DNA from: Promethearchaeota archaeon
Lineage (GTDB): Archaea; Asgardarchaeota; Lokiarchaeia; Sigyniarchaeales; SOKP01
Direction of reading: 5' to 3'
Assembly: GCA_016930515.1 (NCBI GenBank)
Contig: JAFGGO010000085.1
Span: 1 to 64,000, forward strand
Length of the DNA stretch: 64,000 nucleotides
Shown here: positions 39,163-49,096 of the stretch, in pieces
How the letters are laid out: each line of letters starts with the position of its first letter
How positions within the stretch are numbered: the stretch's first letter is position 1
The notes under the pieces: model-generated
What the model was told of the DNA's origin: nothing
Seen by the model: only the letters and a program-made list of their open reading frames with translations
Databases searched by the model: none
Position numbers and translations under genes: made by a program

Positions 39163-40170
39163 TTATCTTGCCTTGATACCCTTGGAAAGTTCTAGCTTTC
39201 TCTTTTTTCGCTTGATCATTTCCGTAAAGCTTTCGATTCTCGTGAGCAATCCCGCCTCTCCCGAGTGTTCGTCCATGATGATGTCAAGGAACGGTAATCC
39301 AACTACTTTCATGTCTCTCATGATAAGCTCGGAAATGATGCTGTCCGGACCGCACGCAAAACTAATGAGAAAAATTACGCCGTCGATCTCGTCCCGACCT
39401 TCGATTAGAAAATATCTGATAGCTTGCATGATCTCCTCTTCGTGTCGCCAATAGTTCCTGAGTTTATTATTCACGATGACTGGGATCTTGAACAGCTTTT
39501 CAGGTAGATTTTCGAGCGTGATGACCTCAACTCCTTGGTCTTCAAGCTTTTTTTGGAAATCGAGGTTGATATATGTATCAAACACATTATAACTATGTCC
39601 TAATAATAAAAATCTGATATCGCTCTTTTTTGTTCTTTTTGGAAGCGTAAAGGGTCTATCTCGTACAACGAGCCGCAGGGCGTGTATGACTGAAGCACCT
39701 TTTCTCAAGAATTTGTGGTATTCTTCGAAATAACTTTTTGCCGCAGCGTACGCCTCCAAGGATGTCGTCTGGCTTTTGCCTAATTGCTTACCAAGTTCGA
39801 TAACCGAGGTTGATAACGGAAATTCTTTCACGTTCACTTCGAAATTTAAAAGTTTTGGACAATCGGGAAGAATTTTTATGATGTCTGGTAGTGACAAGAA
39901 TTTCGGACAGAAATAAGTATCTTTTACTTCGCTTACATAGCGTGGAACGAATATATAATCGAGGTCGGGATGCTCTCGAATGAGCTGAAACACGTGTCCG
40001 TAGTAAATCTTGATGGGAATGCAAAGCTCTCCGAATCCATGTCTGACGCCTTCCTCTACGATTTTCTTATTCGTGGGCGTGGTAAGTACGATTTCGACAT
40101 TGAGTTTCTCCAAAAGCCTTTTCCAAAACGGGAAATAGCGGAAGTAATGTAGTGCTCTTGGGATGCCCAC
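39163..40170 (-). CDS. Acyl-CoA dehydratase activase-related protein (DUF2229-like)
   Basis: 335 residues from GTG (VGIPRALHYF), with PFWKRLLEKLNVEIV, GELCIPIKIYYGHV (an iron-sulfur-type Cys) and FACGPDSIISELIMRD plus DEHSGEAGLLTRIESF. These are hallmarks of proteins related to the 2-hydroxyacyl-CoA dehydratase system (HgdB/DUF2229 group). The frame continues upstream to 40230 without ATG, GTG or TTG; a CTG at 40209 has GAGGAG eight bases ahead, so the protein may start there with 13 extra residues (LELFEKNQLPKPK). No activase ATPase domain is attached. Role in dehydration or ATP-driven electron transfer is inferred. Confidence 0.8.
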   Translation of the reverse strand: MGIPRALHYFRYFPFWKRLLEKLNVEIVLTTPTNKKIVEEGVRHGFGELCIPIKIYYGHVFQLIREHPDLDYIFVPRYVSEVKDTYFCPKFLSLPDIIKILPDCPKLLNFEVNVKEFPLSTSVIELGKQLGKSQTTSLEAYAAAKSYFEEYHKFLRKGASVIHALRLVVRDRPFTLPKRTKKSDIRFLLLGHSYNVFDTYINLDFQKKLEDQGVEVITLENLPEKLFKIPVIVNNKLRNYWRHEEEIMQAIRYFLIEGRDEIDGVIFLISFACGPDSIISELIMRDMKVVGLPFLDIIMDEHSGEAGLLTRIESFTEMIKRKKRKLELSKGIKAR

Positions 40171-40282
40171 TTTTGGTTTTGGCAGCTGATTTTTTTCGAA
40201 CAGTTCCAGTGCGAGTTCTCCTCGTGTGTATTAATATTTTCTTGGAAATTAAAGTAATATTAAAATGAGTAATAAATAAAGT

Positions 40283-41977
40283 TTAAATTTTGGGGTCGTC
40301 ATAGACTAAAAGCTCCTTGATTCGTTCCATCAAGGAATCGGTGAGCCTCTTTAGCTCGTCGTAATCGGGTATGGGCTTGTCAAAATATTCAAAATGTTCT
40401 GTAAAAGGAGGTCCCATCTTGAACACGCTCATTTTTCCGAATGTTAACATTTTAGCGTTTTTTGGGAATGTGTTTTCCGTGCCCGTGATGCCTACCGGAA
40501 TAATAGGTACCTTTGTCTCGATCGCTAAGCGCATTGCTCCCGTGTGCCCTTCTAAAACTTCGGGACCTCCAACTGTCGTTCCTTCTGGATAAACCATGAC
40601 GAGTTCGCCCTCCTTCAATCGTTCTCGAGCGAACCAATAGGATCCTTCGTCGTGTTCTCCCCTCATGAGGGGAAACGCTAAGTGGGTTCTGATCCAGGCG
40701 TTTACTATGGGCATTTGGAATAAAGATTCTTTAGCCATCTGGTATAACCTTCTCCCCTCTTGTTGACAAGCTACTGCGTTAATGATAACATCCCATTCGG
40801 AATTGTGGTTCGAGCACAAGACGGCAGCGCCAGTTTTTGGGAGGTATTTATCGTAATCAATTCTTTCATAGGGCATGAACGAGTCGCACATGACTCTCTG
40901 GATGAAATTACCGTTAAATTGCCAGCTAAGAAGCTCGAATTGCCTCCTTATACCAAACACATCGGCCGTTTTTATCAGAGACATCCAAGTGTCGTCAATT
41001 AATTGAAGATAGCTCTTCCAGTAATGTTTAGCAATTTGCATGAAGCCAGTTTTTGTCTCCTCGGCATCAAGTGGTGAGCCAATAGAAAGACCCTTTTGTT
41101 GTTTTTTAGCTTTTTTGGCGTATTCTGAAACAGAATAAGCATACTCGTGCTTACCTTCTAGCAAGTCAATAACCTCTTGTCGCAGCTCATCGGATAACTT
41201 TCGTATCATGTCGTAGGTAATTTCGTCTGGATCGCATTGGTTATAAAAGATGGGTTTGCCAACTCGGACGGTGACTTTCGCTGGTTTTACCCAAATGCTT
41301 CCCTTTGGAAGGACTTTTCTCGAACCAATCACTGCTGCGGGTACGATAGGCACACCACATTCTATAGCCAACCTTACCGCACCCGTCTTGAATTGACCGA
41401 TGGTTCCATCCACATTTCGTGTTGCTTCGGGAAAAACTCCGATCCATTGACCACTTTCGAGAATTTTTTTTGATTTTTCCCAGGTTTCTTCCAAGTTATC
41501 CTTATTATGCTCGTAAGCGCCTAAATTAGTAAATAAGGTCTTTACAAGTGGTGTGCGGAAGTTATCTCGCTTGCTCATCCACTGGATTCGGATGTTTTCG
41601 GTCGCAGAGCCAACGAAAAAAGGATCGAAGTGACTTTCGTGATTAGAGATTAAAATCCCTCCCTTTCCAGCGTTATTTCCGTATTGTGGAAAGATATGAC
41701 CTTCAACATTTTGTACATCAATTCTCCAAATAAATCTCGTTGCGGCGTGTATGTATATGTTAGCACCCCACCATTGGAGTTCCTTTTCTTGCTCGTCAAA
41801 ATTAAGGAGGTTAATAAGATTTCTATAAAGCTTGTTTAAAGGATCAATTGGGTTATACTTGAGAACCTGGTTCACGATTTCGTTCGTGGGCTTCTCGAAA
41901 TGTAGTTCATCGTCGGCACGGGGCTTTTCTTCCTGTTCCCATTGCAAGAGGCTCTTGCTTTTTTTTGTTTCTTCCAT
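40283..41977 (-). CDS. Tandem PlsC-type acyltransferase
   Basis: The 564-residue protein contains two complete glycerolipid acyltransferase domains. Domain 1 has NHESHFD (H113-x4-D118) and GVFPEATRNVDG; domain 2 has NHNSEWD near residue 395 and VYPEGTTVGG. Both keep the catalytic HxxxxD and the phosphate-binding E-(A/G)-T motif, so both could acylate lysophosphatidate-like substrates. A Lys-rich linker (about 290, KKAKKQQKGL) separates them. AGGGAG precedes the ATG. Such enzymes make bacterial/eukaryotic-type ester lipids, which is noteworthy in an archaeon. Confidence 0.9.
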   Translation of the reverse strand: MEETKKSKSLLQWEQEEKPRADDELHFEKPTNEIVNQVLKYNPIDPLNKLYRNLINLLNFDEQEKELQWWGANIYIHAATRFIWRIDVQNVEGHIFPQYGNNAGKGGILISNHESHFDPFFVGSATENIRIQWMSKRDNFRTPLVKTLFTNLGAYEHNKDNLEETWEKSKKILESGQWIGVFPEATRNVDGTIGQFKTGAVRLAIECGVPIVPAAVIGSRKVLPKGSIWVKPAKVTVRVGKPIFYNQCDPDEITYDMIRKLSDELRQEVIDLLEGKHEYAYSVSEYAKKAKKQQKGLSIGSPLDAEETKTGFMQIAKHYWKSYLQLIDDTWMSLIKTADVFGIRRQFELLSWQFNGNFIQRVMCDSFMPYERIDYDKYLPKTGAAVLCSNHNSEWDVIINAVACQQEGRRLYQMAKESLFQMPIVNAWIRTHLAFPLMRGEHDEGSYWFARERLKEGELVMVYPEGTTVGGPEVLEGHTGAMRLAIETKVPIIPVGITGTENTFPKNAKMLTFGKMSVFKMGPPFTEHFEYFDKPIPDYDELKRLTDSLMERIKELLVYDDPKI

Positions 41978-42207
41978 TTTTTCTCCCTTCTCGAGTTTAT
42001 TAAAAATATGGAAAAATATTAATAAAAACTAGTTTAATTGTATAAACATTTGTTTGATAGAAGTAGTAGTACGCTAATGAATTTAAATTTTTACACCATA
42101 GTTCTATAGTGGATTAAAGAAGGAAGAAAAGCAGGATTATTAAAGAATTTAACAAAAAAATCCATAAGTATAGCATCGCTCTTATCTATAGGATCTATAA
42201 CTGATGT

Positions 42208-43386
42208 CTACAATTTTATTGCGTAAAGCGGAAGTAAGGAAAAAAGTTCAAGCACGCCCGCCAAGAGCACGATAAACTCTCCTGAAATAGAATTAAATAA
42301 AAAAAGTCCTAAGGGTGCTAGAACGATCTTGGATAAAATAGTCGCCGAAGCCATTACTTGGAACAAAAGAACTTTACCTTCGGAAAGTTCCATCATCATT
42401 GCAAGCAAGGCTATCAAAAAAAATCCAGAGGTAAGTTGAATAATAGAAATGAGAACGAAAAACAAAATAATCCCTGTAAGTGGGGCAATTGTTGTTAATG
42501 CACCGCTTAATAAAACGGTAAAAAGTAATAATTTTTTTTTATCGAATCTTTTAGCATACTTGCCAGCAAAAACGAGACTGATCGCATCGAGAATGATGAA
42601 TATTATCATGATAGTTGGAAATAAACCCTTAGGTTCAGTGGATATGCTTGCAAGCTTTTCAATCGCCCAAGGTTCTAAGACCCACTCGTAAATATTAATT
42701 CCGTAAACCAAAAAGAGGAAGAAGCACATTTTTGCAATGATTCCATGATTGGGTTTTACTTGCTCTCGAGTGATAGATTCTGGGGTAATATTTTGCGTGA
42801 TACCCGTATCTTTCAAAATAAAAAAGACAGGAACGATGCAAACTAGTGAAAGGGTTCCAACAACGAATAAAGTATTCCATGAGGTTAAATTTGTAGGTCT
42901 TACAATGAAGAAATAGATGTTTGAAACGATGGCTCCGATCATTCCTCCTAATTGCATGAAGAACGCATTTTTTTTTCTAATATTATCGGTATTTGATCTT
43001 TGTATGATAATTTTATCAATGATTACATCCATAAAAGCAATAAATAAAAAATTTAATCCGAGAAAAACGCTAAATACGATCAGGAAACTCAAGTTGAAAA
43101 TAAATAATGCAAATGTTATTACGGTTCCAACACCAGCAATGATAAGAACTTTTTTCTGAGTTGAAAAATGCGTTTCTTTTCCTTCCTTGTTAAGGTAAAT
43201 GGAAAAAAGCGGTTTAGCAAGCATGAAAGAATAAGAGGTGTATAAGACCAGTCCAAGGTCGAGACCACTAATGGAAAAGATCTCGTTGAAGTAAATGGGT
43301 AAAAAAGCGTTTATGTAAATGTAAATCATTTGAGCTAAAAAATATGCTGCAAAAAACACTAATTGATTTTGATTATGTATTCTCAT
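42208..43386 (-). CDS. MFS transporter
   Basis: The 392-residue protein has about twelve membrane helices in two six-helix halves with a polar central loop near residue 195 (TQNITPESITREQVK). The loop between helices 2 and 3 is YLNKEGKETHFSTQKK, a degenerate form of the MFS motif A. The ligand cannot be deduced. It is an isolated minus-strand gene with no Shine-Dalgarno, suggesting its own promoter. Confidence 0.82.
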   Translation of the reverse strand: MRIHNQNQLVFFAAYFLAQMIYIYINAFLPIYFNEIFSISGLDLGLVLYTSYSFMLAKPLFSIYLNKEGKETHFSTQKKVLIIAGVGTVITFALFIFNLSFLIVFSVFLGLNFLFIAFMDVIIDKIIIQRSNTDNIRKKNAFFMQLGGMIGAIVSNIYFFIVRPTNLTSWNTLFVVGTLSLVCIVPVFFILKDTGITQNITPESITREQVKPNHGIIAKMCFFLFLVYGINIYEWVLEPWAIEKLASISTEPKGLFPTIMIIFIILDAISLVFAGKYAKRFDKKKLLLFTVLLSGALTTIAPLTGIILFFVLISIIQLTSGFFLIALLAMMMELSEGKVLLFQVMASATILSKIVLAPLGLFLFNSISGEFIVLLAGVLELFSLLPLYAIKL

Positions 43387-43502
43387 CCTAAATCTCGTAT
43401 TATTTTTAGTATTGCATTAACGACTTAATTATTATTGATTTTGTTTTATATAAATAAAAAAGTTTATCCGTAAATGAAGAAGAACAATAAAAGCATTTTT
43501 TT

Positions 43503-43982
43503 TTAGAAATTCAGTGGGGATAAGAATATGGATAAAGCAATAAAAGCCATTGTCGTTCCCAAAATAACGCAGAAAAAATTTGCCATCAGATCGTCGTAGG
43601 GAATTCTGGCTATTCGCACTCGTTTATTTGGGAAGACGGGTACTCCCGAGCAATTTAACGCGTCCAAGAAAATGTGCCCTAAAAAGATAAGATAAACAGA
43701 AATGAAAACAAAAAAACCTAAAGAAGGAGTTACTATCGAAAATGGTGATCCGATCATTATAGCAATAAATAATAGAAGGGGTGAAAATGGCGAATGGGTC
43801 AGAAACCTTCGTTCGTGCTTGAAATATATTTCATGATCGAGCCAATCGTTAGCTTTTCCGGCAAAGTATAACACTGCTAAAATTAACAATAAAAAAAACC
43901 CTAGCGGGTGGAATATGTTATATGTGACGGTTAAAAGGGATCCGAAACCTAACGAGAATGCAATATGGGCGTATTGCTTCAT
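43503..43982 (-). CDS. YdjM-like membrane metal-dependent hydrolase family protein
   Basis: 159 residues with four membrane helices and conserved polar positions on loops: HIAF near the start, DWLDHE, RRFLTHSPFSPLL (about 79-91), GHIFLDALNCSGVPVFPNKR and RIARIPYDD. These His/Asp motifs characterise the YdjM/DUF457-DUF1286 group of membrane-bound putative metal-dependent hydrolases, which may act on lipid or phosphate esters. It is the last gene of the six-gene operon, starting three bases after the preceding stop, with AGGAG 12 bases before the ATG. Confidence 0.8.
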   Translation of the reverse strand: MKQYAHIAFSLGFGSLLTVTYNIFHPLGFFLLLILAVLYFAGKANDWLDHEIYFKHERRFLTHSPFSPLLLFIAIMIGSPFSIVTPSLGFFVFISVYLIFLGHIFLDALNCSGVPVFPNKRVRIARIPYDDLMANFFCVILGTTMAFIALSIFLSPLNF

Positions 43983-43985
43983 GAT

Positions 43986-44324
43986 TCAAATGGCTCCTAA
44001 CCTTTCCTCGATTCTTTTTAATCGAACACTCGCCTGTTTTAGAAGATCGTCTTTTTCCCTTAATTCGCTCATTAGCTGTTCCATTTTCTCACTTTTTTCA
44101 GTTGCATTTTTTGGGTTATATTTTACAACCTCGTTCAAATAGAACGGAAAAAGGTCGCATAATTCTTTATATAAGCTTGCAAGGACTTCGATCGCTTGTT
44201 TTTTGGCTCTCCTAACTTCGATGTTTCCAGAATTGAGCTGATTTAAAGCATTCATCAATTTCGCAATGTATTCCTCCTTAAAGACCGTTTTTTCTAGAAT
44301 TTCTTTAAATAATTCGTCGTTCAA
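43986..44324 (-). CDS. Small coiled-coil protein, operon member
   Basis: The 112-residue, entirely helical protein has a C-terminal coiled coil (about 80-110, KMEQLMSELREKDDLLKQ). It starts at TTG 44324: AAGGAGG in the end of the upstream gene lies eight bases ahead, and the neighbouring ATG is out of frame and stops at once. Its position directly after the large HerA-like gene suggests it is a partner or assembly factor. No family recognised. Confidence 0.75.
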   Translation of the reverse strand: MNDELFKEILEKTVFKEEYIAKLMNALNQLNSGNIEVRRAKKQAIEVLASLYKELCDLFPFYLNEVVKYNPKNATEKSEKMEQLMSELREKDDLLKQASVRLKRIEERLGAI

Positions 44325-44337
44325 ATCATATTCCTCC

Positions 44338-47300
44338 TTAACTAGTGCTCTTGTTTTTTTCTATAATAACTTGTAAATAACTATGTAATTCTTTAATATT
44401 ATCGTAAATTAAAATAACATCATCACTATTTGGGTCCTCCTTAGTTTCAATTAAGCGACATTTGTTCAATATATCAATCGCTAAAAGCGCCCAATCAATG
44501 TTTAAAATTACTCCTAGATACTCAAATAACGATTCCAAAGCTTTATTGTTGAAATCCTTTTCTTTATCACCTTGTGCAATATTAGTCATGAAATTAAGAA
44601 TTGCTTTTTTTTCTTGCTCAAGAGCATCTTTATAATTTCTAGTATTTATTGAACGATAGATCGTAAAAATATCTTGCAAGAACAAAGATATTGAATTCTT
44701 AGCCCGGTTCATGTAAATATTGCGTTTTTCTCTTTTTTCATGATTTTGATCGCGTTCTCGTGGATAAATAATCTCAGGTTCTCTATCCTTAGATTCAAAC
44801 GATATAACCTCTGGGATTTCTAACAAGGCCGATTCTTTCGCTTCAAAATAATCCTTCAACGCTCTTTCGAATTTTTCTCCAACAGAATAGGAAGAACGTA
44901 AAGATTCTGCTCCACTAGCCTCTAAAGGATGTTGTTCTACTAAATAATCGTGCTGAACTAATATTGAAAACAAATCGTCCCTAATCTTGTTTATTTTGTG
45001 CTTAAATTTTCTTTTTTTGACAATTTTTGACGCTTTATTATATATATACTTCATGAGTTCTTCCTTAACTCTTCTTTCACTTAAATTTCCTACCTTATGA
45101 ATAGTTTTCAGTCCATTGAGAAATTTAACGATGTCTTCAACGAAGCCTGAATAAATTTCAAAATCTTTCTCAAACAATGTTTTATTGGCTTGTCGAGCAA
45201 TTTCCTTTTCTGCAAATTCCATATCGTATCCTTGATTCTTCATGAAAGCAACAATCTCTTTTTGGCTTGGGACTCGCAGGTCTTTTAATTCATCGAGATC
45301 TAGCTGAACTGGAAAAGGTTGATCAATATCTGAACGCTTCACAACTATTTCTGCGGGTGTCATCGTAGATAAGTAGTTAATCTGGAAAGTTTCGTTCCTG
45401 CTGGAACTGTAAATACCAGATCCATGAAGCTTCCTGAAATTCATTGAATATCCAATATAAGAAGCGTCGCACTTATTAAATATTCGAAAGGTTGCTAAAT
45501 TCTTGAAAAACGAAAATGCGTGTTCGTGTAAATATCTGGCTTTATTAGCCGAAGCAATCACACCAAAACCAAGGTTAAAAAGACTTCCTAAAAATTTATC
45601 AATTTTGCCATAATTACCCATTTTATTCAAGTATGATTCTTCAAAAAAAGCATCGATGTGAGGGATGACGAGGATCTTTTCTCGCACGCTTTGTCCAACT
45701 GAACTCAAGATATCGGAGTGACGTGAAATGTGAATTATTTTCGCTGCTATTAAAAAAGAAGCAAAAACTTTTCTTCTTATATCGTTCAAAATCGATAAAT
45801 CAATAATAATCGTAGAATCGTCGTTAATGAAATCTAAGGTAGTGATTGCACTTGTACCTTGCTCCGAACTTACAAAAAAAGCCATTTCTTGACCTGTAAG
45901 ATCTTCAAACAATGTCCTCAAGGAATCGGTTGCTGGATTAGTGTTCCATTCGGGATTAGTTTCAATATCTAATTTTATCGAATTTATGTCAAAATCTTTT
46001 TCGAGTTTTGAAATGGATCTTTTAAAAGCCTCCATGATTCGTTCGTCCTTACGGAAGGATATTGAGTATGCATCAGCAACAAAATCCAAGTACGAAGGAT
46101 TTTCTGTATCGTACGGTAAGTCAGATCTTATCAAATCGATGGTGTAGGATTTTCCAAGCTTGAAAAAAGCCAGATTTTCCTCGTATCTCGAGTTCTTGAA
46201 ATGCTTTAGCAATTTAGACCATTCTCCGGTGTGATCGAAGACGATACACGGCACGCTATTTTTAACGAGCTGAATTACGGTTTTCATCATTGCTTTTTCT
46301 TTCATGCCGTCAAACCCATTCAGAAATAATAAGTTTTGTACTTGTTCGAATGTAAATCCGGCTTGAACTTCAGATTCCAAGACTTCGGTGTTAATGGTAT
46401 TTCCCAAAACAACGAAATTTTCGAGATATAAAGGCGTGTTAAACTCGGAAGCAATTTTGACTTCGAGACCCTTTTTGAGTTGTGGAAACAGATCAATGAG
46501 GTTTGTTAATGTTTTACCCTGTTGTAATAAATAAACCAGGTTTGAGCCATTCGTGCGGAAAAACTTATTTTTTAAGAGAGTTAACAAGCATGCAGATAAT
46601 AGGGTTTCATGCTGGGTAAGAGTTATTCTATAATTTGGCAAGCTAGTTTGATATGAATTAATAAGCTCTCTCGCAACTTCGCTTAAAGATACTTCTAATT
46701 CAAGAGCGTTTCTCACGTTCATCTCCGTTACGTGCTTATATTCGCTCGTTGATAAAGTAAAAATGCACCTCCAAATCCCTCCTCTCATGTTCATGAATGT
46801 TTCTCGTTCCATCAATGTTCTTAACGAATTTAAGCTTGTTTGGGTTTTTTGGTTTAATAATTTCCGTGCCTCGCTTTCGAAGCTCTGAAATAGCATTGGA
46901 GCAACCGTTCCTGTATATGTGAAAGGAATCCTTAAGGGAATGATCGATTGAAAAAAACTATCTGGACGCGCTAAGGGTCTATTCTGGAACCCAAAAAAAG
47001 GGGGATTGGCGCGAGCCATATTAAAGAATTTCGTCCCAATGAGGAGTTTTTTGTTCACCAAAGAATAAAGAGTGCTGGGCGTTCCCGATAACCAATAAAA
47101 AAACACATCTTGAAAGGGATTTATGATAGTCATGGAACTATCTTGAAAATTTGAAAGCATAACTTTGAAAAAAATCGACTTCCAAAATAAAATGATATGA
47201 ATAAATGCTACTAACGCCCCCGTTGCGATAGATAAATGAAATCCCGCTCCAATCTTCCACATGAACAAGGTTAGAACTGTAAAAACTAAAATTAAATACG

Positions 47301-48201
47301 TGATTTTCGAGCTATATTCTACTATCAAGCGTCCATAGTCTTGTTTCACATCTTTCGCTGGTGGAACATCAGTTCCTAAGAAGAATGTCCTAAGGGCGTT
47401 TATCAGCTCGAGACCTTTCAATTCGATAATTCTGAAATGATGGAAATTCGCTTTAAATCCCGATTTAGCCGTTGAGATGTATTCATCTAATGTATTCATT
47501 AAATATCTTAACTTGCGAGCGTTTAACATGCCTTTAAAATCGTAATAAAAACAGAAATAAATTGAAGTTTTCATTGAAGAAATTGAGCTTGATATCGAAG
47601 TATTCTTTGAGGTCGTTGCATTTACCACTGGAAAATTAATCAGTGGTGCTTGAATTACTTGATAAGTAAAAGGCACATTTTGGGAATTGAGATATTTAAA
47701 AAAGCTGTTCATGTTGGGATTCACATTTTCTGGTACAATGGAAATCTTAAATATTTTTAATCCAACGGAAATCAAGTCCTTGTGATTACTATAGAAGACC
47801 ACATCAGATCGAGTTTTTAGTTGCCAAAATCTGAAGTTTTTAAAAGGATTAAGTTTGGTAACGCTGCGTAATCTGAAGGTTGAAAAAAAGGCAAGCTTGA
47901 ATATTTCGTCTTTAAAAGCGATTAAAAACAATATCAGACTAAACGAAACAAGTACTAATGTTAGTAATAAATCGTTAAATTCAAGCCAGATATAAACGCT
48001 TAAAAGCGCTAATACTGCGATCACTAATCCACTTTTTATATAAATTATTCTAAGATTCGAATCCTTAAAACAGGGACTAGTTTTCCAAATGTTATAAAAA
48101 TTGGTTGGTTCTTCTACTACGCTCTCGTCCTTGAACTTTTTTCTTAAAACATCGTTAGAACCAAGGGTTTCGTGACCTCTCCCAAGAATTCTATAACTCA
48201 A
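44338..48201 (-). CDS. Large membrane protein with eroded HerA/VirB4-like domain
   Basis: The 1287-residue protein has a duplicated N-terminal module: each copy has a two-helix membrane hairpin (about 52-98 and 300-345) followed by a soluble part with NPF (118; 361), a hydrophobic FW or YW pair, and FF-x-PFTY-x-AP (about 167-185; 416-435). Residues about 600-960 look like a HerA/FtsK/VirB4 ATPase: LYLENFVVLGN, then LLFLNGFDGMKEKAMMKTVI in the Walker A position (no GKT) and CIVFDHTGEWSKLL. ILVIPHIDAFF replaces Walker B. TTG 48201 is chosen: AAGGAGG is seven bases upstream and the start overlaps the preceding stop by four bases. Probably a pseudo-ATPase in a membrane complex. Confidence 0.8.
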   Translation of the reverse strand: MSYRILGRGHETLGSNDVLRKKFKDESVVEEPTNFYNIWKTSPCFKDSNLRIIYIKSGLVIAVLALLSVYIWLEFNDLLLTLVLVSFSLILFLIAFKDEIFKLAFFSTFRLRSVTKLNPFKNFRFWQLKTRSDVVFYSNHKDLISVGLKIFKISIVPENVNPNMNSFFKYLNSQNVPFTYQVIQAPLINFPVVNATTSKNTSISSSISSMKTSIYFCFYYDFKGMLNARKLRYLMNTLDEYISTAKSGFKANFHHFRIIELKGLELINALRTFFLGTDVPPAKDVKQDYGRLIVEYSSKITYLILVFTVLTLFMWKIGAGFHLSIATGALVAFIHIILFWKSIFFKVMLSNFQDSSMTIINPFQDVFFYWLSGTPSTLYSLVNKKLLIGTKFFNMARANPPFFGFQNRPLARPDSFFQSIIPLRIPFTYTGTVAPMLFQSFESEARKLLNQKTQTSLNSLRTLMERETFMNMRGGIWRCIFTLSTSEYKHVTEMNVRNALELEVSLSEVARELINSYQTSLPNYRITLTQHETLLSACLLTLLKNKFFRTNGSNLVYLLQQGKTLTNLIDLFPQLKKGLEVKIASEFNTPLYLENFVVLGNTINTEVLESEVQAGFTFEQVQNLLFLNGFDGMKEKAMMKTVIQLVKNSVPCIVFDHTGEWSKLLKHFKNSRYEENLAFFKLGKSYTIDLIRSDLPYDTENPSYLDFVADAYSISFRKDERIMEAFKRSISKLEKDFDINSIKLDIETNPEWNTNPATDSLRTLFEDLTGQEMAFFVSSEQGTSAITTLDFINDDSTIIIDLSILNDIRRKVFASFLIAAKIIHISRHSDILSSVGQSVREKILVIPHIDAFFEESYLNKMGNYGKIDKFLGSLFNLGFGVIASANKARYLHEHAFSFFKNLATFRIFNKCDASYIGYSMNFRKLHGSGIYSSSRNETFQINYLSTMTPAEIVVKRSDIDQPFPVQLDLDELKDLRVPSQKEIVAFMKNQGYDMEFAEKEIARQANKTLFEKDFEIYSGFVEDIVKFLNGLKTIHKVGNLSERRVKEELMKYIYNKASKIVKKRKFKHKINKIRDDLFSILVQHDYLVEQHPLEASGAESLRSSYSVGEKFERALKDYFEAKESALLEIPEVISFESKDREPEIIYPRERDQNHEKREKRNIYMNRAKNSISLFLQDIFTIYRSINTRNYKDALEQEKKAILNFMTNIAQGDKEKDFNNKALESLFEYLGVILNIDWALLAIDILNKCRLIETKEDPNSDDVILIYDNIKELHSYLQVIIEKNKSTS

Positions 48202-49094
48202 GAGTGTCCCTCCTTCAGATAAATAAACCAATAGATTGCCAAAGTGAATAATATTAGTACAAAAAATAACAAGCTCATTCCATAACACGCTTCGCTAATT
48301 TCGGGATGTAAGATGTTTTGAATCAATAATAGGATGAAAAACAAAATCGATGCGATTGAAGTCCCTAAGAGAAAATAACCCGGTATTTCTTGGGTACTTC
48401 TCTTGTAAAAGATATTTGAAGATATATTTCCTGCGCATTTAATTTTATTGTTATTGTTGTTTTTAAGATTTTCTTCACATGATTTAAGTTGGTACAACTC
48501 TTCGAATTGGTTTTTATCATAACGCTTGTTCAATGAATTTTCCAGGTTTGCTTGTTTTTGTTTAATTTCCCTCAAGAGGAGATTTTTGACTATGTCCGTC
48601 CGTTCTTTTTTAAACGAGAAAATAGAATTCCTATTCTGAGGGAGGGTTAATGAGTTGAATATGAGCATATTATCTGATTTATTTTTTTGAAAAGACTCAC
48701 TTTTTACATGTGAAAAATTTGGCGCTTCTATTTTCCGTAAATCGTAATAAAGGCCGATAAGTTCTGGAATATTTTTAATCGGTATCGACTGACCAGCTTT
48801 TTCGAATACTTTCTCGAGTTTTTTTGTTTTTTCTATCATGTCTGTTTTGAATATACCCTTTCCAAGCTTCTTTTCGATCGAGTCATTAATCATTTCCATG
48901 CAAATCCACGCATTTTTCCCTTGCTCTTCGATGATTTGGGAAAATCCCATTCTAATTCCCGTTTCTCTAACATGATTTATTATCAAATTAATAAAAACAA
49001 TCGATAATTTCTTATTGTTATTTGTTTCTAAACATAATTGTACCAAGTGTCTCAATTTGGCGTCTAATACTCCGTATTTAGGTGTCAGGCTCAT
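48198..49094 (-). CDS. Operon membrane protein with C-terminal hairpin
   Basis: 298 residues: an N-terminal helical cytoplasmic domain (about 1-125, KYGVLDAKLRHLVQLCLETN and FSQIIEEQGKNAWICMEMI), a long polar and Asn-rich linker, and two membrane helices at the C-terminus (about 240-295). AAGGAGAT just before the ATG gives a confident start. Its stop overlaps the start of the 1287-residue gene by four bases, so the two are translationally coupled. No known family; probably a subunit of the same membrane complex. Confidence 0.8.
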   Translation of the reverse strand: MSLTPKYGVLDAKLRHLVQLCLETNNNKKLSIVFINLIINHVRETGIRMGFSQIIEEQGKNAWICMEMINDSIEKKLGKGIFKTDMIEKTKKLEKVFEKAGQSIPIKNIPELIGLYYDLRKIEAPNFSHVKSESFQKNKSDNMLIFNSLTLPQNRNSIFSFKKERTDIVKNLLLREIKQKQANLENSLNKRYDKNQFEELYQLKSCEENLKNNNNNKIKCAGNISSNIFYKRSTQEIPGYFLLGTSIASILFFILLLIQNILHPEISEACYGMSLLFFVLILFTLAIYWFIYLKEGHS

Positions 49095-49096
49095 TA

